DNA of 55,000 nt from Bigelowiella natans CCMP2755. Lineage: Eukaryota > Cercozoa > Chlorarachniophyceae. Position numbers and translations under genes: made by a program. The notes under the pieces were generated by a model that worked only from the letters and a program-made list of their open reading frames with translations, did no database searches and was not told the DNA's origin. Below, one piece after another: positions 1-9,952 of the stretch. The stretch is taken from positions 40,001-95,000 of the forward strand of contig ADNK01003366.1 in the NCBI GenBank assembly GCA_000320545.1. Direction: 5' to 3'. Numbering within the stretch: position 1 is the first letter of the stretch; the number at the start of each line of letters is the position of its first letter.

Positions 1-33
1 GAACTTTTCCGCTTAAATCAGGTAATAGTGTTA

Positions 34-66
<33 letters not shown>

Positions 67-221
67 ATGATGATGGTGATGATGATGATTCTTGACCTGC
101 AGCGCTATTCTCGCAACTAACAATATATTCAAGCACCACCTAATAAAATGGTCTGTAATCATGCCGGTTATGATCATCCTACAGCGACACAATAATTGAA
201 TAAGATCGTTGTCAGAATAAG

Positions 222-257
<36 letters not shown>

Positions 258-332
258 GCCGGAGCAGACAAAGTGGCTGAAAAGAGGCAGAGGACCATTT
301 AGTATCCATCAAGGTGATGGTGATGATAATGG

Positions 333-367
<35 letters not shown>

Positions 368-1316
368 TGATTCATTGATGGAATCACGATCTTCACCATG
401 AAACATCTAACGTGTATTATTATTATTGGGCCATTTTTTAATGATTAATTATTTATTGTTGGTGTGCCTTCTCTGCTGTCAGGAGATGGATATGCTCGCA
501 TACAGATGATCGAAGAAAGGACGAAGAAGCAGATACTAAACACCCCTGTAGTAGTAGTAGTAGTAGTAGTGCTGCCACCTCTCTTTGTCATGATATATGA
601 TCATCATGATCATCATCATCATCATCATCATCAAATTGTTAGGAGTGTGTGTTGTCATCATCATTTTGGTTGGAAAAGGGGGTTTTTGGTTAGATCTTCC
701 GACTAAATACTAAGACGATGATGACGACTTGTTCGTCTGCCTTGTGAGCATCTTGTTGTTGTTGTTGTTGTTGTAGTAGTAGTAGTAGTAGTAGTATTTT
801 GAATAAGATTGCCTTCTTGTTTGATTAGCTTCACGGGAAGTTTGATGTCCTCCCCACTGCAAACGGCGAAGGTAGAAGTGCAATCAAGTATTAGGTGGTG
901 GTGGTGGTGGTGGTGGTGGTGGTGGTGGCGCAACATGTCATTCATGTCGTCATGATGATTCCTTAGTGAATTGTTCATCATTATTATCATCATCAACATC
1001 ATCATCATCATCATCATATAACGCACACAGAGTATGAAACGATGATGATAAGATGATGACATATATCTGCTTGCTATCATTTGTCTGTTTGCTGTGTTTT
1101 AGGCGCGGTGTTCACCGCACCCAACTTTGAGAAACCCCTACCGTAATAATATTTATATAGAAATATCTTTATATTATATATATTTATGCATGAATTATAG
1201 CTCTCTACTACTACTACTACTACTACTACTACCACTACCACTACTTAGTGCTATCTTCCTTGTCGCTGCTTTAATATGCGTAATACGTGATTCGTTAATA
1301 TTCAAATGATCATAAA

Positions 1317-1349
<33 letters not shown>

Positions 1350-1594
1350 AACAAAACATTGAAATGGATTTCGAGATATAGTACAACTACTCCTACTTAC
1401 GTGTTTAACCCCTCCCTCCTCCTCCTCCTCCTACTACTATTCCATCCACAGGGAGGCGATCAAGGACATGGACACTAAAGTAGTATCAATTATAAATAAT
1501 AATAATTCCTCTTTTCATGGATGATGATGATAGCTGTAGAAACAAAAGAGGGAGAGAGAAGGGGAGGATCAAGTGTATATCCAATTTTGTCAAA

Positions 1595-1649
<55 letters not shown>

Positions 1650-1743
1650 GCAAATCGTATGGGATTATTCTTCTTCTTGTTATTGTTACCATGATGATTA
1701 TTATAATCTATGATTCTTGGTCTCCTCCTCCTCCTCTCACCAA

Positions 1744-1776
<33 letters not shown>

Positions 1777-2396
1777 CGCCTACATACATACATACATGAA
1801 TCACCACCACCATTTCTTCCTCCTCCTCCTCCTCCTCCTCCTCCTCTGTAGACTGCTGATACTTGGGCATTATCTCTCAAGGATAAGGGTTGTTCTACTA
1901 CTACTACTAGTAGTAGTAGTAGTTGTAGTAGTTTGCAGCATAAGCATGTGTCATGATGATCATGATCATGGAACTACTTCTTAGTAATTCAAGATGTACT
2001 AAATGTAAGAACAATGTATTTATTTCTATGGTATATCAACCGATGCTACTACAACTAGCTGATATTCTTCTTCTTCTTTCTCTCTCTCTCTCTCATTTCT
2101 ATCGATTATCTCCTCAGGGCTGGTCAAAAAACTTAGCCACTCGATCATGAAGACAAAAGAAATCCTAAATCTTGAAGAGGTGAATAAATGAATGAATGGA
2201 GACGACAGGGGTTTATTCTATGGAAGAAGGACAAGGACATGATCAGATCAATCAAATAATCATAACGAAGCTTCTAATAATGCACCAACTCGTATTACTA
2301 AATATTTGCTGATATGTATCATCCTTTCAATCTTGTGTTCTTTTGCACGTGTTTTAGGATGATGGTGGCGTTGTAAAGCATAGCTTTCAGAAGTAG
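1..2396 (+). CDS. Unrecognised protein, 3' part (nine exons)
   Basis: The 5' end lies outside the window. Exons that keep one reading frame are 1-21, 268-313, 483-547, 829-871, 1103-1142, 1452-1479, 1852-1888, 2118-2179 and 2358-2396 (TAG). They give about 117 residues, including KWLKRGRGPFSIHQGDGYAR, AVFTAPNFEKPLPEAIKDMD and a C-terminus GGVVKHSFQK. The product is charged and soluble-looking, with no membrane segment. I do not recognise a family. Coding takes about 16% of the span; introns are microsatellites such as (TTG)n, (GAT)n, (GGT)n and (AC)n(AG)n. The donor after 1888 is GTTGTT rather than GTAAGT-like, so that exon is the least certain. Consistent phase across eight junctions is the main support. 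Confidence 0.6.
221..256. repeat. (GTT)n microsatellite before exon 2
   Basis: An uninterrupted trinucleotide run of about 12 units ends 11 bases before the inferred acceptor at 268, where it serves as the pyrimidine-containing tract. Confidence 0.95.
894..928. repeat. (GGT)n microsatellite
   Basis: A run of about 11 GGT units in the intron after the exon ending at 871. Confidence 0.95.
1593..1646. repeat. Compound (AC)n(AG)n microsatellite
   Basis: An AC run passes directly into a GA run inside an intron. The same compound order recurs at 16015-16070 and 22814-22862, each time in an intron of a plus-strand gene. Confidence 0.95.
1896..1925. repeat. Perfect CTA/TAG inverted repeat
   Basis: (CTA)n meets (TAG)n head to head, giving a palindrome of about 28 bases a few bases inside the intron that starts at 1889. 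It would fold as a hairpin in RNA or a cruciform in DNA. Confidence 0.85.
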
Positions 2397-3466
2397 AAAT
2401 GAGGATTAGCCATTCGATAGTAGCACGTAGTTTTGCATGACAAAGTCATTACGGTGTACGTCGTAGAATTATGCGTTTGTAATCACGTAGTACTGGCCAG
2501 TATGATGTCTCATATGATGATGACGCATAGCAAAGATATGTACATGCACACTTATTGCAAGTTTACGCTGACAGCCATGATAGTGGCAGTCGATATACGA
2601 TTTTCGACCCATATTATTATTAATTGTGGTACAACAACGTGGTAGCTACGTACAGCAGCAGTAATATATAGCGTCATGCAGCTGCAGTGCTACAACAATA
2701 TCTAAATATCTCTATAATAACAACGCACCCAACGTTATTTGTGTGTCTAGTGGCACGCAGCTGCTGATATATGATGATTCATTCTTTCATATGATGATGA
2801 AAGCGCAGCGCTTGTTTTTACGCATCATGATTACTCGTACTTGCATGTAGGCCTGTGCTGGCTCTTGTTATTATAAGTCCGCTATTAAGTGGCTGCTGCT
2901 GCTCGTTGCACATGGTACTCTTGTTGTACATGTACACATATGCATATACAAAACAATACACATGGTAGATGCAAAACTAGGATGATGATAGGCTGTGGTA
3001 ATACGTAGCACATAGTACACAATCACACACTGAATATATATCTAGATTCGCATTCTTGATGTAAGCAATGTGTAGTAGCCCAAGTATACATACGGACTAA
3101 CAAGCATTTCTCTCATGATGGTTATGATGTAGCTTTACTGCAAAGCATCATATTTTCCTTCAGGATCATCCCAATACCCAGACCTATGGAGGTGAAGGAG
3201 CAACAATACGATAAAATACAATCATTCACCACGGATGTAGATGTTGTAGTAAACAATCGTAATGGTAATGTTTGAATGGTGACGTTACTTGATGATATTT
3301 GAAGGTAAATAATTAAATATTACTTATGACTATGGTGTATAGTCTATAAATATTTTATTGCATTTATGTAGTAAAAAGCACTACTACTATCTACAACTAC
3401 TACAGTTACAATCTTTAATCCATCACTTACTATTATATCCTTATTTTACTCCTACTGCTACTGCTA
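2397..3466. other. Convergent intergenic region with TGCA-rich island
   Basis: This lies between the 3' ends of the plus-strand gene ending at 2396 and the minus-strand gene ending at 3467. Roughly 2430-3060 has few microsatellites and many short palindromic words (TGCA, GCATGC, CATATG, CAGCTG). 3100-3466 returns to AT-rich, CTA-containing sequence. No coding exon was found. Confidence 0.6.
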
Positions 3467-5156
3467 CTACTTTTCTCGGTCATCAGGGCCTTGGCCAACC
3501 TTGAAGGCATAATACCTGCAGATGAAGATGATAATAAATAGGAATTGCATATGAATTTCAACTATCAACAAATATAATGAAATTATTATGATGATTCTTT
3601 AGCATCATTGTTGTTGTTGTTGTTGTCCTTACACGGATAGCAGTAAGGCAGCCCATGTTGCGAAGAATCCATTGCTCTATTATTATTGTTATTATTATAA
3701 TAAATAAACACCGCAATAACACACACACACACACACAATCATAATAAGTATACCATATCGACGATGGTAAAGCATGAGCGTGTATTGTGGTCTTTCCTCC
3801 TGTATGTCTACTATCTGTGTTATCATCTTATGATGATGATGATGATGATGATGAATATATAGTTATATATAACCAACCGCAGCAGGAAAAGGTGCCTCAA
3901 AGGTAAGCATTCCTGTACCGACTATCCACCTATAATACAACAACAACAACAACAACAACAACACATAATGTAATAATAATAGATCGTCATCATTATGATC
4001 ATCATAACAATGATGACCATCACGAAAAACAACTGCCAGAATGAAGGGAAATAGAACATAATGTGTGTGCACTTAGATTAACTTCTTATCAAGCACCAGC
4101 AGTGATAACAACAACAATAACAACAACACCACTTGAGCATTACCAAACTGCAAGAAAGAAACCAACAAAACGGCCAAATCCAGCAAGTATCTGATGAGAT
4201 AAGAAAGATGAGAAAGATGATATGATAGAGTGTAAGAATACATAGTAGAGTACTAGTAAGGGGAATGAATAACAATAAGAGAGGTGGGCCTTATACCACA
4301 AAGCACACACACACAGCTGTAGGTTGCGTTTGAAGATGATGGCGATTGAAGAATAAAGCAAGTAAGATGACCAACAATGATGATTACTACAACTACTACT
4401 TAAACAACAACAACATGTGATGATCTATCTGCCGTGATGTGATATCATAATTGTACATACATCAGGATATGTGAGGAAGCTGAGAGTGACGCCAACAGAT
4501 ACAAATCCGATTGTGATTGCCCATGAGCTTTCGGACATGCACCTATGATGATGATCATGATAAAAGTTGTAGCAAATTTATTCATTATTAACTGCTGCTG
4601 CACAGACAAGTAGAATTTATTGAATACTCGTCTAATCCAAAACAAGCCTTTGGTACATATATGTACATATATATATATATATATATATATAGTATAAATA
4701 TTAGCTATTAACAAACAAATAATGTGAAGAACCATTACAATTAATTTGGTACTGTGTTTGTTGTATATCTGTTTTTTTTCTTGTTGTTCTTCTTCCATCT
4801 TCATCATCTTATCGATCATCATCATCATATCACGTACGTTCCTCTGTGCATACAATCGACGACTGCTGCCATAAGCTCTATCCCCTTTACATTAATATTA
4901 TTATTATGGTTATTATTATTATCAAAACAACAAATGGTTACATCATAACAATTCAATAATAGTATACGACAGCACCAAATTACCATTCGTGACATATTGT
5001 AGTCTACTGTACTAGCTGCTTCCTCCTCCTCCTCCTCCTCCTCCTCCTCATCATCATCACTATCACTATCATCATCATCATCATTTGTACCGAAGAAGTA
5101 AATATTGCAAGAACCAGTCTCTCGTCAAGAGAGCTGAATCGGACCTTTAAAAGCAT

Positions 5157-5192
<36 letters not shown>

Positions 5193-5793
5193 TCGAGAAG
5201 AACAATATCATCATGATGTCGAGAAGAACAATATGATGATGATGTCGAGAAGAACAATATCATCATCATCATTATCATCATCATCATCATATGCTTATTA
5301 ATTTTGAAAGTAAATCGATGGAGGGAGAGGTGAGGTAATGATCTCTGAGAAACGTGTAGTGTGTGATAGTATTGCTATTACTTCTTCTTCAAGAAGTAGT
5401 AGCATTGTGTTTGATGGGGACCATGAAGAACAAGGAAAGGTAATCATAATACAGACAATATATGCATATATGTGATATTTATGTACGTCGATGATGATGA
5501 TGGTGAGATCCCCATTGGTAGTCGTCAGGTCACATATCAGTAGTACGTTGTTACTACTACAAAAAGAAGCAGCAGCAGTACTACTACCCACCTGGTCTAA
5601 GAATGCCTGGAATTTAGGAACAGCGTGATAACCAAAATGAGCAGAAACTAGCAATCCACCCCAACAGGAGAAGTAGCCATTCCCAGGTGTCTAATAATAT
5701 TTCGTATTATTCTTGTGTTTGAGTAGTCATTGATGATGGTGATGATGAAGAAGAAGATACTACTAACTACAGTGCTAACTGAAAGCAGATGGC

Positions 5794-5829
<36 letters not shown>

Positions 5830-6143
5830 TGGAGAATAAATGAGGGTGAAAGAGCAGTTGAAGACGATATGAGTGGAGAGAGTAGCAGTAGTAGTGGTGT
5901 TTGAATAACTACCATTACAATTACTTATACTGCTAATACTACTAGTGCTACCGCAAAAGGCTCTTCAAAAGTAAGCAGCAATGTAGCAGCCCAATAAAGA
6001 ACAAATAATCCAATTCCTTTTCATATTATTCGCACCACTCGTTACTTGTCTTTGAAATGATGATTGAACGATGACGATTACATGATTTATGCTGTTGGTT
6101 TGATATTCAGATTCCAAAATCAATCATTAAAATCGTTCAATGT

Positions 6144-6185
<42 letters not shown>

Positions 6186-6860
6186 ACATATATTCAGTGT
6201 TGTATGTACGAATGAGGATATAATCAGTCGGGATGATTCTTAGATAAATGTACGTGATGATGATAATGATGATGATATAATAAATAAATATTTGAATAAA
6301 ACAGCTAGTAAGTAATAGTACCAACTACAGTCTTCGCTTCTTGGATTTTAAAACCAAACCTAATACAATAATGTAACAAATGTAAGTTAACAACTCAATC
6401 ATGCACACACACACGTACAGAGGCAGCAGCAGAATAACTAGAAGAAGAAGAAGACAGAAGAAGAAAGAAGAAGAAGAATAATGAGAAGAAATTGTGTGTG
6501 TTTGTGTGTGTGTGATCATCTGTACAACTTATATTCGAGCTTTACACTCTTATAGTTGGTTAATAGATAGGCATTCTAATCTGCAAGAGCTAATAATCAA
6601 CGATGATGATAATTCACTTAACGATGATGATGATAATTGCAGCAAAAACAACAACGATAGACACGTTCCTATACCTTCAACAATAGCAACATTCATTGCT
6701 GCTGCTACTACTAATACTACTACTCTTTCTCTTCCCCCCACTCCCTAATGACTGACTGACGACTTGATTGCATCTTCAACAACACATATATTATCTATCA
6801 TCACCACCGTTGTGCGGCAAGAAAAATTAGAGGTCCAACCTGTGATATGCAAATGCAGAT

Positions 6861-6893
<33 letters not shown>

Positions 6894-7388
6894 TCATTGA
6901 TAGTTGTTGACCCAAGACTGTATGATATTTGTTGTTATTGTTTGTTGTTGTTGTTGTTGTTGTAGTAGTAGTGAGCAGTCAGTAGTAGTGTATTATACCA
7001 GGCCAAAACCTCCGACCCACACCGCTGTTTGGTACTAATTGATGAAGGTGGAGAAGGAGTAAAAGAAAGAAAGAAACAACAACAACAACAATTAAACCAG
7101 TTTATTTGTAAATATGCTCGTGAGAACATTCAGTATTATTAGACTGCAAGACTTGGTAGTTTTCTATTTTTTATATTTGTACGTCACGACACACCTCCTT
7201 TGCGCAGTAGCCTCGTGCATCACACAGCTTAGAGGATGCTAAAAAATGTTGCTTAGAACATGATGATTGATTGCATTTAAGACAAATTAGTGAATAGTAA
7301 TACCTGTGAGCTCTATGAGCGCAACGAAGAGTAGTAGCAATGCATCCATGTACAAAGTACCTGTGCGGAAGAAGAAGGTCACAATCAT
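3467..7388 (-). CDS. Tandem-duplicated multi-pass membrane protein, 15 exons
   Basis: Exons in gene order are 7388-7304, 7238-7195, 7034-6999, 6839-6808, 6359-6322, 6016-5952, 5690-5592, 5120-5091, 5003-4984, 4542-4461, 4190-4144, 3929-3874, 3799-3754, 3674-3633 and 3515-3467. They total 771 bases, or 256 residues plus TAG. The protein has two related halves of about four membrane segments each. Each half has a paired-cysteine loop ([28 protein letters not shown]), a helix ending LTFE(E/A)PF, then (G)NG(Y/F)F(S/A).W before another helix. The tail [10 protein letters not shown] is short and polar. The function is unknown; the four-helix unit with two cysteines is claudin- or tetraspan-like in outline only. 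I chose the start ATG at 7388 because it opens the frame of the first helix; an upstream 5' exon is possible. Only 20% of the span is coding. Confidence 0.75.
5157..5291. repeat. (GAT)n run plus three copies of a GTCGAGAAGAACAATAT unit
   Basis: After about 11 GAT units, the unit GATGTCGAGAAGAACAATAT occurs three times, separated and followed by (ATC)n or (ATG)n. The GAT and ATC runs are complementary. It lies in an intron of the membrane-protein gene. Confidence 0.9.
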
Positions 7389-7456
7389 TCAACATCGTTG
7401 TTTAATGACAGCTTGTTTTATTTTAGTACTCTGGCTCTCTTCAGCCGAAATTTGGT

Positions 7457-7746
7457 AGCGTTTTCCTCCTCCTCCTCCGCGCTTGATTCCTCCGTTCTTT
7501 CGATACGATCAACAGATTAGATTATTCAAACAATATGGTATCGATGATACTTCTGGCGCATCGCAAAAAATCCATGATGATCATAATCGTGATGATGTTG
7601 TTTATGGGTGTTGTCGTCGTATGTTGGCAGGTTTATTAATACCTTCTCAACATAAGCTACACCCGCATCTTCGTGCTCTGTTCCATCACTGCTTACACCA
7701 GAGAGGTCAATCCTTCGTATCGTTGGCTGTTTATTGCAACAAATAG
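7457..7746 (+). CDS. Possible short coding segment, unrecognised
   Basis: An open frame of about 95 codons follows a TAG at 7454-7456 and ends with TAG at 7746. It contains IPPFFRYDQQIRLFKQYG and SQHKLHPHLRALFHHCLHQR, with a composition more protein-like than most frames here. It has no clear ATG near its start and no recognised family. It could be a 5' exon of an unidentified plus-strand gene or chance. Confidence 0.25.
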
Positions 7747-8126
7747 TGACGATCAGGCGTGAATAATATCAGATATGAACATTGCTGCGTGCTGTAAGTC
7801 AGGAGATGTAGCAGACAGCACAGCACAACACAGCACAGCACAGCACAGCACAGCATCTTCATTTTCAATGGAGATTATTATCGCATCAGAATAACAAAAG
7901 GCTGAGTAGTAGGAATTAGGGAATGATGTTATTCAACCTCCTCCTTTCCATTGTGGTAATCGTTAGTCTCAGCCATTGTTGTGGGGGTTGCGGGGCAGGC
8001 GTTTGTATGTGGGGGGGATCCAGCAGTAGTCCGTCGTACGTACTCCTCAGAGACAACAAGGGGTACTACTACTTCGTATGTAATAAATAATACTCCGTGG
8101 GATCGGATTGGATTATGATTGGATTG

Positions 8127-8170
8127 ACAACAATAACAACAACAACAGCAAATAACCACAACAAATAACC

Positions 8171-8228
<58 letters not shown>

Positions 8229-8307
8229 ATAACCACAACAAATAACCACAACAACAACAACAACAAACAACAACAACAACAACAACAAACAACAACAACA
8301 AACAACT
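8127..8307. repeat. Long (CAA)n tract with TAACCACAA interruptions
   Basis: This is the longest trinucleotide tract in the upstream region: CAA runs broken by repeated AATAACCACAACAA segments, implying expansion of both the triplet and a longer unit. Confidence 0.95.
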
Positions 8308-8349
8308 GTTGTTACCAGGAGAGAGGAGGAGAAACTAATAAGTGAGAAA

Positions 8350-8475
8350 CACTTCGGTGTAACAACATAGCTGGGAAGTCAAGGACGCGAACAGAATAAC
8401 TAACTAACTAACTAGAATGATCAACATCCACTATGAAAATCACTTCGGTGTAACAACATAGCTGGGAAGTCAAGG
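8350..8475. repeat. Two 35-base direct copies 91 bases apart
   Basis: CACTTCGGTGTAACAACATA followed by GCTGGGAAGTCAAGG occurs at 8350-8384 and again at 8441-8475. CTAA repeats lie between the copies and after the second. Confidence 0.95.
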
Positions 8476-8786
8476 GCTAACTAACTACATGTAACTAACT
8501 AACTAAACTAATCCCCGGTAGTAACGGATGGAATACTGCTACTACATGTACTACTACATGTGTACTACTGCAGAGAGAAAGAGAAAGAGAGAGTGCTCAC
8601 ATATCATCATCATCGTCTTTATTATCATCACCACCACCTTCACCTCCTTGTCATAGTACTAGTTGTAATAGTAACTGCTGGAGGGGGTAATCATAATAAC
8701 AATAATAGTAATAATAACAACAACAATAATAGAGAAGTGGATCACAGCCATCGTCCTGCGTAACTTTCAACCTCTCACAGGCAAAC

Positions 8787-9952
8787 ATGGGTAACTCTGC
8801 TCCTTCCACCGGGAAAGTAAAAATCTCTTCTTCGTGCTTCCCAAATGCAATCGTTCTATTATTCTTCGATATCGACATGATTGAACCTGGTTTGGGTTCA
8901 TATGCAGGCCTCCTCCTCTTCTTCCTCTTCGAAAAATGTGCGTAAACTCCCAGGACAGGTATTGACGTAATAATGTAGCTGTAGAAAAACCATCATCCTT
9001 AATTTGTTCCGGATACGATGTTATCAGGTCACAAGGGTCGAGTACTGGACTGCACCCTATTCATATAAATCCGGAAAGTGATGTGCTTTTATATTGCTCT
9101 CTTATTTCCTCTAAATGTAGTCGACAATTCCTGACATCGATCATCATCAGTTTTGCTCCAGAGGAAACTACATTGGCTGTATATGATAAGAAGGTTGTCA
9201 AAATGTCAACTTTCTTATTTTTTAAGGAATATAATCGTATCTATTCATCGAATACTTCATGCTCTTATTGTTTTCCTCAGGAATTATTGGGGACAAAACA
9301 TCGTTCGTTCCTTCTTGTAGCAAACAACAAGGAACAATATTTCACGGTGAGAGAGAGAAGAGGGATAAGCAAGGGCAACAAATACATTATATGGATACAG
9401 TCCTCAGTGATACGATTACGTGCATCAGTTCATAAATAATGTCGCAACTCACATTAAATATACCACAAAAGGTTGGATTCTTAAACGGTGCAATAGATTT
9501 TAAAGAGCTGTCTCGAACCGATCGCATACAATTGAGAATTAAAAAAACCGAAGGATATCAGGTACAAATCTATACATGTCCCTTGCTCCCCAAAAGTAAT
9601 AATAGTTTCTCATTGAAACGACTAGGTTATCCGAGTTGTGACTGGAGCCCAGCACATTAAACCTTACCTTACCACAGATCAAGTATTAGGTAGTATTTCT
9701 TGGATTACATATCAATGCTAGTTAGATTTTCGTAATTTGCAGTGAGTAATTTCAATTACTACCTTGACTATCTTTTTTAATTGTCCGATAAATTGTATGA
9801 TAGGATGGGCAAAGCAAATTGAGAGATCTGGATTCGAATCGAAAGGGGGGACGAAATCAGACAAGAAAAGAGTTGATGTGCATTCATTTGCATTGATACT
9901 GTTCAATAGGATAGGTAGAATGTATTGCACAGATCGTATTTGCAAGCAATAA
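8787..9952 (+). CDS. Unrecognised small protein with possible N-myristoylation start
   Basis: Exons with consistent phase are 8787-8816, 8908-8958, 9028-9077, 9121-9193, 9281-9346, 9472-9561, 9626-9689 and 9804-9952 (TAA), giving about 190 residues. The N-terminus MGNSAPSTGK matches the MGxxxS/T myristoylation pattern. Then come a serine run, RVEYWTAPYSYKSGK, LAVYDKK, HRSFLLVANNKEQYFT, FKELSRTDRIQLRIKKTEGY, VVTGAQHIKPYLTTDQVLGW and a basic C-terminus ending TDRICKQ. No membrane segment is seen. I do not recognise the family. Its introns are short and carry fewer microsatellites than those of neighbouring genes. The donor after 9193 is GTTGTC and is the weakest junction. Confidence 0.65.

Larger units (their letters stand above)
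7389..8786. other. Divergent upstream region between two gene starts
   Basis: This 1.4 kb separates the starts of the minus-strand membrane protein and the plus-strand MGNS protein, so both promoters should lie here. It is mostly simple sequence: CAGCACA repeats near 7815-7855, a long CAA tract at 8127-8307, CTAA runs and CTACTACATGTA words near 8535-8565. No obvious TATA box was identified. 8771-8780 resembles a splice acceptor (CCTCTCACAG), so a 5' UTR intron is possible. Confidence 0.55.

Noticed and set aside
31-399. Open frames made of single-residue runs (poly His, Ile, Thr, Ser, Cys, Asp), here and at many other places
   Set aside because: They are translations of microsatellites, open in several frames at once, with no protein signature.
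8127-8307. CRISPR-like or satellite array from the repeated AACCACAACAA segments
   Set aside because: There are no unique spacers; it is an expanding CAA microsatellite, and the window is eukaryotic.
8651-8878. Minus-strand frame with plausible amino-acid mix (MSISKNNRTIAFGKHEEEIF)
   Set aside because: It lies opposite the phase-consistent first exon and intron of the plus-strand gene, and I found no minus-strand exons to join it to.
9820-9850. tRNA-like word GGATTCGAATC
   Set aside because: No cloverleaf could be built around it, and it lies within the last exon of the MGNS gene, in frame.
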